NCBI RefSeq assembly: GCF_018130215.1
Contig: NZ_JAFCKQ010000018.1
Location: 62,001 to 126,000, forward strand
Direction: 5' to 3'
Source: Bradyrhizobium jicamae
Lineage (GTDB): Bacteria > Pseudomonadota > Alphaproteobacteria > Rhizobiales > Xanthobacteraceae
Length of the DNA: 64,000 nucleotides
Part shown: piece by piece, positions 35,325 through 42,843 of the stretch
Numbering within the stretch: the stretch's first letter is position 1
Layout of the letters: each line of letters starts with the position of its first letter
Position numbers and translations under genes: made by a program
Notes under the pieces: generated by a model
What the model saw: only the letters and a program-made list of their open reading frames with translations
What the model was told of the DNA's origin: nothing
Databases searched by the model: none

Positions 35325-35946
35325 ATGAACCGTCCGGTCCGAACGGAAACAGATTTCGACAAGGCGCGCGCGAGGATCCTGGAAGCAGCGGAGAAACAGT
35401 TTCGCCGCGTCGGTTACCATAGAACTTCGGTGGCCGACATCGCCGCCGAACTCGGCATGAGCCCGGCGAATATCTATCGGTTCTTTCCCTCCAGGGATGC
35501 GATCAACGAGTCCATCTGCGGGCGTCTCATGAACGAGGTTGCCGACATCGCCGTTGCGATCGCACGCACAAACGCGCCGGACCAGCTCCTGACCGCCGTT
35601 TACCGCCACAACAAGACGACGCTGGTCAAGGCAAAGTACATGCATGACCTGATTGTCGACGCTACGCGAGAGAACTGGGCGATCATTAAGTTGCATATCG
35701 AGCGGCTGGTGACGATCTTCGAGGCGATCATACGCGAGGGCATAGAAGCGGACGAGTTCAGGGTTGAAGATGCTGCGGAAGCCGCGCGAGCAGTCAGTTC
35801 GCGTTCACGCCGTTCTTCCATCCGATTCTGATCGAACACTGCGTTCAACACGGAGAAGATACGGAGGCAAGCCTGCGCGATCAGATCGGCTTTATCATAA
35901 AAGCCCTTCGGCAGGCCTGTCTAAGCAGGCGGGCGCTGGGTTGAAA
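35325..35946 (+). pseudogene. TetR-family regulator with a C-terminal frameshift
   Basis: The N-terminal helix-turn-helix is intact (ARILEAAEKQFRRVGYHRTS, VADIAAELGMSPANIYRFFP) and the ligand domain continues to about residue 157. The original frame then stops at 35831 after the unrelated tail SSRSRRSSIRF. Shifting by one base near 35798 restores a family-like ending: FAFTPFFHPILIEHCVQHGE, then LRDQIGFIIKALRQACL, to a stop at 35946. Group II intron DNA begins immediately after. It may still bind DNA, but ligand sensing or dimerisation could be altered. Confidence 0.65.
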
Positions 35947-35954
35947 CATCGCTC

Positions 35955-36200
35955 CCGCGTGCTCGCCTTTCTGCGCAGACGACATAAAACGCCAGGACGT
36001 GGCGTCAGGCAGTTCTCTGATCAGATCTACGGGACTCCTGGCGTGCTTGTGCTGAACCGCGTGCGCAAAGTGTCGCCGAAGTGTGCCTTGTGACGAAACT
36101 TGTCGGAAAGCCGGATGCGGGAAAACTGCACGTCCGGTTTGATGAGCGGGGAGAGGAAACGGAACGCGTAAAGTGCCAAATTGTGCTTGCCATCAGAGGC
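35955..36200 (+). mobile_element. 3' remnant of a group II intron (maturase tail plus domain V)
   Basis: A frame ending with TGA at 36091-36093 encodes VLAFLRRRHKTPGRGVRQFS and YGTPGVLVLNRVRK, which I recognise as the C-terminus of group II intron reverse transcriptase/maturases. Fifteen bases later comes a domain V hairpin (36108-36140). The reverse transcriptase body and intron 5' part are missing, so the element is dead unless helped in trans. It lies directly before the istB fragment, suggesting it had inserted into that IS gene. The exact 3' splice boundary is not resolved. Confidence 0.6.
36108..36140 (+). ncRNA. Group II intron domain V hairpin
   Basis: The 33 bases fold as the canonical catalytic hairpin: 5' AAGCCGGATGCGG, a GAAA tetraloop, then CTGCACGTCCGGTTT on the 3' side. 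The AGC triad near the 5' end and the CG bulge opposite the middle of the stem are both present. These positions are the most conserved part of group II introns. Confidence 0.7.
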
Positions 36201-36487
36201 CGTCCACATACGACGACTGGGGCACCCACACCCTCAATGATCAGCAGCGCCTTGATCTCCTCGAAATCTTCGAAGAGCGCTATAGGCGCAAATCGACCTT
36301 GATTACCGCCCAGCTGCCCGTTGCCCAATGGCACGACATGATCGGCGAGCCAACCATCGCAGACGCTATCCTCGACCGGATCATCCACAACTCCCACCGC
36401 ATCGCTCTCGAAGGCGACAGCATGCGAAGGAAAAAAGCCGCACGCCCCTTGACCGACGTCGAAAACAGCGAAACGAATACCAACTGA
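36200..36487 (+). pseudogene. istB: IS21-family helper ATPase (istB) C-terminal fragment
   Basis: The frame reads [60 protein letters not shown] and [16 protein letters not shown], the C-terminal half of IstB (sensor and arginine-finger region after the Walker B DDWG). The Walker A half and the transposase istA are absent. The 5' boundary coincides with group II intron remnants. It marks an old IS21-type insertion. Confidence 0.8.
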
Positions 36488-36536
36488 CTTCAACAACCAG
36501 GCAACCAAAAGCCAGCGCCGCCACGCTGTCCGCGAT

Positions 36537-36579
36537 TTAGCGAAACTGCTGTCCGTCAGTTAGCGAAACCACTGTCCCG
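36537..36579 (+). repeat. IS21-type terminal direct repeats
   Basis: Two 20-bp direct repeats, TTAGCGAAACTGCTGTCCGT (36537-36556) and TTAGCGAAACCACTGTCCCG (36560-36579), lie 50 bases after the istB stop. A weaker third unit, TTTGCGAAATAC, follows. Multiple short terminal repeats of this kind are characteristic of IS21-family ends. Confidence 0.65.
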
Positions 36580-36750
36580 TTTTTGCGAAATACGCAGGCG
36601 GAGATCTCAACCTGCCTGTGAAGATTGTCAAAAGAAGAGCAGCCCGCGTCGCGCACCCACATCGCAGGGGCCTTGGCCGATCGGGGTTCGGCATGTACAC
36701 CATCGCCGAAGACATTAGCGCGTCGTCCACCTGGCCGACCGGTCTGATTC

Positions 36751-36873
36751 ACATGCTTTATGGCGGCTCGACCAGAACCGTGGTGAGAAGCCTGGCCCGC
36801 GGGATAGCCTTGCGGATCCTCAAGCGGGCTGCCCCCCGGGGTAGGGCTGGAAGCCCCCGGGCGGGCATTTTCG
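36751..36873 (+). ncRNA. Putative small RNA, copy A
   Basis: This block shares TTTATGGCGGCT, then GTGGTGAGAAGCCTGGCCCG, CGGGAT and CAAGCGGGC with copy B (37199-37322), in the same order and orientation. It ends with a GC-rich hairpin (about 36831-36866) followed by ATTTTC, like an intrinsic terminator. No reading frame is conserved between the copies, so a transcribed RNA or 5' regulatory leader is more likely than a gene. Confidence 0.45.
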
Positions 36874-36923
36874 TCTGCGTAGGGGGCGCTTCGCGCTGTA
36901 TAAGACCGAACGGCTGAAAAGCG

Positions 36924-37184
36924 ATGAAAGCGATCGGCTGGTTGACCGTGCTGACCGGATTTCTGGGAGGGGCGGTCGGCCTTATTGTTTTTTTCAGGCA
37001 TGGCACCTGGAAGCCGCTTGGAATCAACGCCCTCTGGGGCGGCGGCGACCTGCAGAGTGAGTGGATCGGCGTCAACAAGCTTGCAAACATCTTAGGAGAC
37101 TTCCCAATCGGGATCGTGATCCTTCTTGCGAGCATCGTCGTCGTTAACCTCGGCATCATGGTGGTCGAGAGGGCAGACCGCTAG
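36924..37184 (+). CDS. Small two-helix membrane protein between the RNA-like repeats
   Basis: The 86-residue protein has an N-terminal helix (IGWLTVLTGFLGGAVGLIVF), a short hydrophilic loop (FRHGTWKPLGINALWGGGDL) and a C-terminal helix (FPIGIVILLASIVVVNLGIM). I do not recognise the family. It starts about 50 bases after putative RNA copy A and ends just before copy B, so it may be controlled by, or have been duplicated with, these elements. Confidence 0.55.
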   Translation: MKAIGWLTVLTGFLGGAVGLIVFFRHGTWKPLGINALWGGGDLQSEWIGVNKLANILGDFPIGIVILLASIVVVNLGIMVVERADR

Positions 37185-37198
37185 CCAAACCCCACTTA

Positions 37199-37322
37199 AC
37201 ATTCTTTATGGCGGCTGAGCTTGTATTGTGGTGAGAAGCCTAGCCCGCGGGATGCCGGACTTCCTGAAGCGGGCGAATGCTCACCCAGGGAGTTGATTGG
37301 CTCCCTTGGGTGGGCGTTTCTC
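37199..37322 (+). ncRNA. Putative small RNA, copy B
   Basis: This is a diverged copy of the block at 36751. It shares TTTATGGCGGCT, GTGGTGAGAAGCCTAGCCCG, CGGGAT and AAGCGGGC, and ends in a strong hairpin (GCTCACCCAGGGAG with CTCCCTTGGGTGGGC, loop of 8) followed by GTTTC. The loop and stem sequences differ from copy A while the structure is kept, as expected for a selected terminator. Confidence 0.5.
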
Positions 37323-37330
37323 GCGAGCAG

Positions 37331-37498
37331 TCAGATGGCGACCTCGAGCGCCTTCTCGTAGACCAAGACCTCGCCGGTGCGCAGGAAGCTCTCGTGCCCG
37401 AGCTCCGAGACCAGTTTGAAAATCCACACGCGGCGACCAGCGGGCGGGTGACCGTGCTCGTCCTCGTATCGGCTGGTGTAGATCTCGATGTCGCCCAT
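37331..37498 (-). CDS. Small hypothetical protein downstream of the ligase remnant
   Basis: From ATG 37498 the frame gives 55 residues: MGDIEIYTSRYEDEHGHPPA, then GRRVWIFKLVSELGHESFLR and a final TGEVLVYEKALEVAI. Composition looks coding, and it is in frame with the broken ligase fragment upstream but unrelated to ligase sequence. There is no clear ribosome site, so it may be translated weakly or be another remnant. Function unknown. Confidence 0.45.
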   Translation of the reverse strand: MGDIEIYTSRYEDEHGHPPAGRRVWIFKLVSELGHESFLRTGEVLVYEKALEVAI

Positions 37499-37499
37499 T

Positions 37500-37768
37500 A
37501 GAACTGATCCACCACGCGCCTGAATGCAGAACGTCGAGGAGACAGATCTCGCCGTCGATCTCGAAGCGAGGATCATGGAGGCCGCCTCGACGATCCAGGG
37601 GTAGCGCCAGGTCCAGTCGAGCCCGGATCGCGAGAGCACCTTCACGTCTTTGCCGTCACGGATCAAGCGCCCGCGGTAGCCGTCGTATTTGATCTTGTGG
37701 ATCCAGTCGGGGCCGGTCGGCACGACCTGTCTGGCCACCGGCTTACAAAGTTCGAGAGGTTTGCGCAT
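37500..37768 (-). pseudogene. ATP-dependent DNA ligase fragment, frameshifted
   Basis: The start MRKPLELCKPVARQVVPTGP leads to motif I HKIKYDGYRGRLIRDG and then YPWIVEAAS. The family pattern continues only in another frame as RFEIDGEICLLDVLHSG (motif III) and then ends. The rest of the adenylation domain is absent. It is a second copy of the type seen intact at 779-1384. Confidence 0.65.
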
Positions 37769-37815
37769 GCGCGGTATCTAAGCACGCTAACGACAAAAGC
37801 GAGTCGATCGGGTTA

Positions 37816-37840
37816 GGAACAGCGCGAAAATCGCAGCATT
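37816..37840 (+). promoter_or_regulatory. EcfG-like promoter, one mismatch
   Basis: GGAAC (37816-37820), 16 bases, then CATT, compared with the general stress consensus GGAAC-N16-(C/G)GTT. It lies 30 bases before the small gene at 37870. Confidence 0.45.
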
Positions 37841-37869
37841 TCAGACCGACACCGTCAAAGGAGGCGTTC

Positions 37870-38070
37870 ATGTTTGTTGAGCCGCGGCCGAAGGGAAGAA
37901 AAGAAGGCGAGCCGATCGAGGATTTCGTAGTCGAGACCAAAGCCGATCAGCCGCTCGCGACGTTTCCGACGCAGGAGGCGGCGATCAAGTGGGCGAGGGA
38001 GCACAATCACACGCCGCACGTGGTGCGAACCAGACACCAAGCGAAGCCTGATCACTGGCGCGAGGTCTAG
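37870..38070 (+). CDS. DUF2188-like small protein
   Basis: A strong AAAGGAGG site precedes ATG 37870. The 66-residue product ends its core with ATFPTQEAAIKWAREHNHTP and HVVRTRHQAKPDHWREV, the type of short alpha/beta fold seen in DUF2188-like proteins (residue-by-residue assignment not possible). A GGAAC-type promoter lies upstream, suggesting stress induction. Function unknown. Confidence 0.65.
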   Translation: MFVEPRPKGRKEGEPIEDFVVETKADQPLATFPTQEAAIKWAREHNHTPHVVRTRHQAKPDHWREV

Positions 38071-38217
38071 AGGTCCAGGGGAAGCTGTGCGCCGATCGGG
38101 CGTCCGATTTGGCTTCGATGAAGTCGCGCAGCCCTGGTGCGCACCGAGACAATCAGGTGCTGGCCTGTTTCCGGCGTCAGTGGCCTGGTTTGAAAACGGC
38201 GGCGGCTAATTTGTTCT

Positions 38218-38426
38218 TCAAGTGATCTCGCGGACGTCGCTGGGGCAGAGGTGCAGCGCCGTAACTTCTCACGTGGACAAGTTCGCCAGCAGCGCGGCTG
38301 CCCACCCCTCGGAACTGAATCTAAAACTCGATTGATCGCGTCATCAGGCCGTGCGACCGCCAGCCAAAGTCGTTGGTTCTGACTGTCCGTCATCACACGG
38401 ACAATATATGCCACCGGATTGGCCAT
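38218..38426 (-). pseudogene. Small conserved gene with frameshift and internal stop
   Basis: From ATG 38426 the frame gives MANPVAYIVRVMTDSQNQRL and WLAVARPDDAINRVLDSVP. To continue as EGWAAALLANLS and EVTALHLCPSDVREIT it must shift by one base near 38308 and read through a TGA between the last two parts. The pieces match one small rhizobial-type protein of about 67 residues. Function unknown. Confidence 0.55.
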
Positions 38427-38571
38427 GCGTTCCACTCTATCGAATCTGCGCCCTGGCTCGATCAGCTTAGCTGCCACGCTGGGCTTTGTCGTGCATCTCA
38501 TTTTGGGTCGTTGGCAAAGGGTAAAGCCGGGCTGCGAAGCCCCCAATTACATAGTTGAACAGGAACCGGGC

Positions 38572-38596
38572 ACGCGCCTCAAAGTTATTAGGCCGG
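38572..38596 (+). promoter_or_regulatory. EcfG-like promoter without a downstream gene
   Basis: GGAAC (38572-38576), 16 bases, then AGTT. The stretch GGAACCGGGCACG is identical to that upstream of the flavodoxin-like gene (43449). No plus-strand gene follows, so the element may be stranded by deletion. Confidence 0.35.
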
Positions 38597-38606
38597 TTTG
38601 GAAAAT

Positions 38607-38892
38607 TAGACGGGACCTTTGGCCTCAGTGTTTCCCCGGCGCTGGGGCCGCTTCTTTAGGGCGTCTAGCTCTTTGCGAATGCGGTCTCGGTGCTCAACGT
38701 GCTGCATTTGGCCAAGTAGAAGTTCTACAGCAGCTTCTTCGCCTCAACCAAACTGTGCCCGTGCCGGGCAAGCTCCTCGATCCGCTCCTCTTGCTCGGCG
38801 ATATGTCGCTCGCCTTGGGCAACGTGCCGCTCGGCTTGCTCTAAATGGAGAACCTGCATCTCGCGATGCGTTATTTGATGATGGTCCGGCAT
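38607..38892 (-). pseudogene. Coiled-coil small protein with a frameshift
   Basis: ATG 38892 opens MPDHHQITHREMQVLHLEQA, then ERHVAQGERHIAEQEERIEE, a continuous helical coiled coil. The frame stops at 38725 after VEAKKLL. A one-step frame change there continues the helix as EAAVELLLGQMQHVEHRDRI and RKELDALKKRPQRRG, to TAA at 38607. The intact form would have about 95 residues. Function unknown. Confidence 0.55.
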
Positions 38893-39421
38893 GGCCGCGC
38901 TTCCCTTGCCTGCGCAGGCGGGAGCGCGCTCGGTCTCTAAGTCACCGACGCCTACGGGCAGAGCCTCGGCCGATGATGGGCACATCGGATCACGGTTCGA
39001 TGTCAAAGGTCGGAACGAAGGCGAAAAGGAGACTTCCGTAGTTCGCCGAGGGTGGACGGAGCAAAACCCAGTCAGCGGTGCGGCCAACATCGCGCCTATG
39101 AACCGCGATCTGTTCCGCGACGCGCCGGTCTGTCAGCCGCGGAACTGTTCCGTATGTTGCGGGTTAGCGCCATCCTATCTTGACAGTCGCATCCTGGCCA
39201 GCCGCTTCTATGATCGAGACAAGTATCCGTCGAATCCTCCGGTCCCTGATCTGATAGAACGCTCTCATCAGCCTGAGGACGCTTCAGCGAAGTCAGCTTC
39301 CATGGGCGGCTCCCCTTCAGAACGACAAAGATCGCCCGCCTTCAACGTCGGCGCATTTACCTAGTTTAATGTCGCTGCCGACCCCGGACGTCGCGAATGT
39401 TGGGCCTTCAGGGGGGGCCCT
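38893..39421. other. Intergenic, nothing recognised
   Basis: I see no coherent coding frame or repeat between the coiled-coil remnant and the next gene fragment. Confidence 0.35.
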
Positions 39422-39700
39422 TCGTTTTCGGTCGGATTCGCTCACGCGCTGGTGGATGGGCGCATCGTCGAGCTGCGCGTTCCCTATCCGATGGGCTTCT
39501 TTGCCAAGCAGATTGACGGCCGGATCGACGATCCCGCCACTGGCTGGAAAGACCGTGCATTATGGGTGACCTCCGGCAACCGCACTCCATTTCATATTGA
39601 GAGTATTGATGCGCTGGGCGCGCCGGGAGAAACGGACTCCACACGCTCGAGCCCGCTAGTGGTGCAGTTCCAGCTACGTCCGGGTTCATGGGTGCCCTAG
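39422..39700 (+). pseudogene. 3' fragment of a carboxypeptidase-regulatory-like domain gene
   Basis: The open frame ends with VGFAHALVDGRIVELRVPYP, MGFFAKQIDGRIDDPATGWK and RALWVTSGNRTPFHIES. This strongly resembles the C-terminal tail of exported proteins annotated with carboxypeptidase-regulatory-like domains in methylotrophic and rhizobial genomes. Everything before this tail is missing and there is no ribosome site, so it is a truncated remnant. Confidence 0.5.
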
Positions 39701-39823
39701 GGTTCGTACGGACGCACGTAAGCGATGAACTCGTCAACAAGACCGCCCGGATTGCGAGGACCATCCGTGCCCATGGAACTCTCGAGCCCGAACTTTCGAC
39801 GGCCGTCCGACGCGGTATTTGGC

Positions 39824-40039
39824 CTAGGCCGATCTCCGGATGATGAGATCTCGCAAGGCGACTTCGGCTGCGGCACGCAGGTCTTCAAACCCGATCTTTC
39901 CGGCGCCAGCTGTCCCGATCAACTGCTTGGCGACGTACTTTCGGCTTTCGTGATCGCCCCCGTATCTGGACAATCGGCGACAGGCTTCTTCGAGTGCCAA
40001 GTCCATTCTGAATAGGGTGTGCTGGTCGAAATTCTCCAT
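39824..40039 (-). CDS. Small helical protein, tandem paralogue 1
   Basis: The 71-residue protein MENFDQHTLFRMDLALEEAC continues with RRLSRYGGDHESRKYVAKQL and IGFEDLRAAAEVALRDLI. Its layout matches the neighbour at 40076 (tail of one helix, RY/KYxxxxxxRxxVAxxLxxAA, then a helix ending in xALR). The two are probably products of an old duplication. They are common small conserved genes in Bradyrhizobium as I recall; function unknown. Confidence 0.65.
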   Translation of the reverse strand: MENFDQHTLFRMDLALEEACRRLSRYGGDHESRKYVAKQLIGTAGAGKIGFEDLRAAAEVALRDLIIRRSA

Positions 40040-40075
40040 CGGCGTCTCCCTGGGCGGGTCGCGGCTGGAAGGCTG

Positions 40076-40276
40076 TCACCGCCACATGGAAGGGGCAGCG
40101 CAGAGCGCCCTTTGGCCTATCCGCTTTAAGTCGTCTGGCGAGGTTTCGCCGCGCGTTGCGGCCTCGAGGAGCTTGGAGGCGACGAGCGCACGGGCGCCGG
40201 TTTCGTATTTGGATAGATTTTCGCAGACTTCGCTCAGAACCGCGCGCAAAAGCGCAGTCGTTTCGCGATCGAACAT
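40076..40276 (-). CDS. Small helical protein, tandem paralogue 2
   Basis: From ATG 40276 (GGGGAGG about 8 bases upstream) the 66-residue protein reads MFDRETTALLRAVLSEVCEN, LSKYETGARALVASKLLEAA and TRGETSPDDLKRIGQRALCA. It aligns along its length with the downstream paralogue at 39824. A GGAAC-N16-GGAT element lies at 40308-40332 on the same strand, one mismatch from an EcfG promoter. ATG 40300 is a possible alternative start. Confidence 0.65.
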   Translation of the reverse strand: MFDRETTALLRAVLSEVCENLSKYETGARALVASKLLEAATRGETSPDDLKRIGQRALCAAPSMWR

Positions 40277-40513
40277 CGGACAGGCCTCCCCATCGGTCAT
40301 TTGAGCAATCCTAGAGGCGCGCGGCGTGTTCCAGAATTCAAGCATGTTAATAGGGCCGAGAATTTGGATTCTGCGGTGCAGCGAAGTTGTCTCCTTGGTC
40401 GCTTCGCGCCAACCGTCCGCCATCCGGAACCGCCGAACTCCGCTGCCGGAGGTCCACCCTGGAACGCAAACGTGGGTGCTTCCCCGGCGGCGGTTCAATG
40501 ACCCATGACTGCT

Positions 40514-41011
40514 TCAGGCCGCTTCGGCCTCGGCATTGACGACACTCTTGGCAAGAGCGGTCAGCGCCTGATCCGTCTTCTTCTCCTCGTCCAGCGTTTC
40601 CTTCAGAAGCTTGACGGCGTCCGAGAGGCCGAGTTCATCCGCCCAGGTGATAAGTGTACCGTAACGGGAGATCTCGTAGTGCTCGACCGCCTGGGCCGCG
40701 GCGAGAAGGCCGGCGTCGAGCGCAGGCGCTCCCTTGTACTCGGTCATGATTTCCTTGCCTTCATCGAGAATGCCCATGATGGCATCACAGGTCTTGCCTT
40801 GGGGTCGGGCTTCGATCGCCTCGAATACAGATTCCAGTCGTTCAATCTGTCCCTCGGTCTCCTCCTGGTGCTTCTCGAACGCTGCGCGCAATTCGTTGCT
40901 CTGTGCGGCCTTGGCCATCTTGGGCAGGGCGCTCAGAATCTTCTTCTCGGCGAAGTAGATGTCTTTGAGGGTGTCATGGAAAAGGTCTTGCAGGGTTTTG
41001 GGTTTGCTCAT
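40514..41011 (-). CDS. Ferritin-like DUF892 protein (YciE/YciF type)
   Basis: From ATG 41011 the 165-residue four-helix protein shows the family pattern: LQDLFHDTLKDIYFAEKKIL, ALPKMAKAAQSNELRAAFEK, HQEETEGQIERLESVFEAI and the fourth-helix AVEHYEISRYGTLITWADEL. The E/H positions form a likely di-iron site. Members are associated with stress responses. A GGAAC-N16-GCTT element lies 32 bases upstream, and a terminator of the neighbouring gene lies between. Confidence 0.88.
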   Translation of the reverse strand: MSKPKTLQDLFHDTLKDIYFAEKKILSALPKMAKAAQSNELRAAFEKHQEETEGQIERLESVFEAIEARPQGKTCDAIMGILDEGKEIMTEYKGAPALDAGLLAAAQAVEHYEISRYGTLITWADELGLSDAVKLLKETLDEEKKTDQALTALAKSVVNAEAEAA

Positions 41012-41042
41012 GGTGTGCCTCGAGATGATAAATCGACACGAC

Positions 41043-41067
41043 AAGCCGCGGCGCCCCGCGGGGTTCC
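41043..41067 (-). promoter_or_regulatory. EcfG-like promoter of the DUF892 gene
   Basis: On the minus strand GGAAC (41067-41063), 16 bases, then GCTT (41046-41043), one mismatch from GGTT. The start codon follows 32 bases further on. Confidence 0.45.
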
Positions 41068-41075
41068 TACGCAAA

Positions 41076-41100
41076 AGCCCGGCGCTGATGGCGCCGGGCT
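41076..41100 (-). terminator. Intrinsic terminator after the PRC-barrel gene
   Basis: A perfect 10-11 bp GC-rich stem (AGCCCGGCGC with GCGCCGGGCT) encloses a short TGATG loop. On the minus strand it is followed by TTTTGC, and it lies 24 bases after the PRC-barrel stop codon. Confidence 0.75.
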
Positions 41101-41124
41101 TTCATAGGTACGGATGATCTGGCC

Positions 41125-41481
41125 TTACCAGTAGGGTGAGGCTTGATAGTAGTCGTAGACGCGCCGATCGTTCTCGCGAGTCCAGCTCCAGTCGTTATCG
41201 TTGGTGTAGCGCGGCGCTTTGTCCAACCGGTCCTTGGTGATGCTGGTACGATATCCGCCGAGGTTGGTATCATAGGTTAAACTTGACCACGGCGTCGGAT
41301 AGTGATCATCGCCAATGCCAAGGAAGCCACCATAGCTCAAGACTGCGTAGGCGACCTTGCCCGACACTTTGTCGATCATGACGCGCTCGACGCTGCCGAT
41401 TTTCTGCTGGTCTGCCCCATAAACGGCGGTCCCTTCGACCTTGTCGCTGCCGATAAGATTCCCTGTCTCGCGTTCCGCCAT
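41125..41481 (-). CDS. PRC-barrel domain protein
   Basis: From ATG 41481 the 118-residue protein has a PRC-barrel core: LIGSDKVEGTAVYGADQQKI, GSVERVMIDKVSGKVAYAVL and SYGGFLGIGDDHYPTPWSSL. An Arg/Asp/Tyr-rich tail follows (WSWTRENDRRVYDYYQASPY). PRC-barrel proteins act as small adaptors, and stand-alone copies are frequent in stress gene sets. A GAAAC-N16-CGTT promoter-like element lies 36 bases upstream. Confidence 0.85.
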   Translation of the reverse strand: MAERETGNLIGSDKVEGTAVYGADQQKIGSVERVMIDKVSGKVAYAVLSYGGFLGIGDDHYPTPWSSLTYDTNLGGYRTSITKDRLDKAPRYTNDNDWSWTRENDRRVYDYYQASPYW

Positions 41482-41516
41482 TATTCTCTCCTGGGATTGC
41501 ATGGTTAGGACGTCAA

Positions 41517-41541
41517 AACGCGAGCTCAACGAGCTCGTTTC
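41517..41541 (-). promoter_or_regulatory. EcfG-like promoter of the PRC-barrel gene
   Basis: On the minus strand GAAAC (41541-41537), 16 bases, then CGTT (41520-41517). The -35 has one mismatch to GGAAC and the -10 matches fully. The start codon lies 36 bases downstream. Confidence 0.5.
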
Positions 41542-41567
41542 TAACGACCAGAATATGTCGCTGAGGA

Positions 41568-41802
41568 TCAGCCCAGCAACCGCCCCGGCGTCGGCCCCTC
41601 AATCTGAGCATCGATGCCGCGGCGAGCGTCTTCGGCGCGCGCCTTCTCAGCAAACCGCCTCCTGATAATCGTAAGCCGGTTGCTTACCGCAACTTCGGTT
41701 TCGCCCGATCTTTCGAGCGATCTCGCGCTGCGTCAGTTGCGTCTCGCGGACAAACTGCAACAACCGCTGCTCGTCCTCCGAGGACCAGGACCTGGCTGGC
41801 AT
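41568..41802 (-). pseudogene. Small SANT/Myb-like DNA-binding protein, frameshifted
   Basis: ATG 41802 starts MPARSWSSEDEQRLLQFVRE and TQLTQREIARKIGR, a SANT/helix-turn-helix pattern. The frame then runs into a stop near 41648, but a one-base shift near 41697 gives TEVAVSNRLTIIRRRFAEKA and a tail to TGA at 41568. The intact protein would have about 77 residues. Similar short proteins are widespread in rhizobia. An indel here may be real or a sequence error. Confidence 0.6.
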
Positions 41803-42189
41803 TGCGCCCCTTCGAAATTGTCCCAGCTTAAAATGCCAATGATGATGGCCGATTCGGATTCGTGCCTCTGTCCAATTTTGTACAGTGTCCTAATTTCGCG
41901 TTCCCTAGGTCTAACAGGGTAACGCTTTCGACTTAGGCGTTGAGTTCTGGGCAGCCCAAAAGATGGGGATGGACAACCCCGCGTTTTTGGCGGGAGCGCG
42001 TTGGCCTAAATCAATCAGGTACAAAATCGTGCTCAAATCCTCCGAGGATCGCTGAGGAGTACGACCGTTTAGCAGATGCACCAAGCAGCAACTATCGCGC
42101 GTCGACGGTGAAGCCAGGCCAGTAGACTCAGCTAAACAGCTGAGCCCGCCAATCGTGGCGAACTTTTTACTTCTGCTTTATCGCGGGAT

Positions 42190-42405
42190 CTAGGACAGCG
42201 GCCTCATCCGATCAAAAAGGTTTCTGACCTCGCTCAACCGCAGCTTGGTGCCCTTCGGCATATGATCCAACAGCAGGCGCCGCGTCCGCACAATGATTTC
42301 GACGCGCCGGATGTAGTGATACGCAGCATGATAGGTCTGCGCGGCGGCGACGAACTCTCGTACTGCCTCGGGCGGGATCTCAATTGTCTTCCTCTGGATT
42401 GGCAT
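42190..42405 (-). CDS. Small hypothetical protein
   Basis: From ATG 42405 the 71-residue protein reads MPIQRKTIEIPPEAVREFVA, AAQTYHAAYHYIRRVEIIVR and LLLDHMPKGTKLRLSEVRNL. It is predicted helical and basic. A longer frame to 42519 lacks a plausible start. I do not recognise the family. Confidence 0.5.
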   Translation of the reverse strand: MPIQRKTIEIPPEAVREFVAAAQTYHAAYHYIRRVEIIVRTRRLLLDHMPKGTKLRLSEVRNLFDRMRPLS

Positions 42406-42636
42406 CCGCAATCCGGGCAAGAAACGGCCTGGGAGTTTCGGGCGACGAGTGCTGGCGCCATACCTCTCGGTTTGGCTAGGAGGCCCGACAAAAATGCGCG
42501 CGCCGAGATAGTTCAGCACTCACCTATGTGATCGATTTTCGAAGGGCTCTGGAGAATAGGGAGTAGCCCGCCAGTGGTGGCTGTTCGCCGCTGGCCGGTC
42601 GCCCAGGTTCCGGCGTCCACACCCTTCGCTTCCTTT

Positions 42637-42843
42637 TCAGGCCGGCGTCTTCGCGTCTGGCTTCGACAGAAAACTTTCGATCTCAGCGGCTCGTTCAGCT
42701 TGGCGTGCCTTGCTTAGAAGTTGGGTGCGTTCCGCGCTGTCGACGGGCAGGTTCTCTGCGCGCCTCCGTGCGCTTTCCATAAGCTGATGAAGTCGGTAAT
42801 TTAGAGAAGTTGTCTGCTTCACTCGGTTGCGTTTCTTTACCAT
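42637..42843 (-). CDS. Small basic hypothetical protein
   Basis: From ATG 42843 the 68-residue protein reads MVKKRNRVKQTTSLNYRLHQ, LMESARRRAENLPVDSAERT and QLLSKARQAERAAEIESFLS. Helical and rich in Arg/Lys/Glu, it resembles many short rhizobial proteins of unknown role. The upstream in-frame extension to 42945 does not look coding. Confidence 0.5.
   Translation of the reverse strand: MVKKRNRVKQTTSLNYRLHQLMESARRRAENLPVDSAERTQLLSKARQAERAAEIESFLSKPDAKTPA

Noticed and set aside
28000-36000. Symbiosis or nodulation island (lone FabF resembling NodE)
   Set aside because: The FabF-like protein has ordinary KAS II motifs, and no nod, nif or nod-box sequence is seen.
36537-36600. CRISPR array in the TTAGCGAAAC repeats
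   Set aside because: Only two near-perfect units with 3 bases between them; spacing and context fit IS21 terminal repeats, not spacers.
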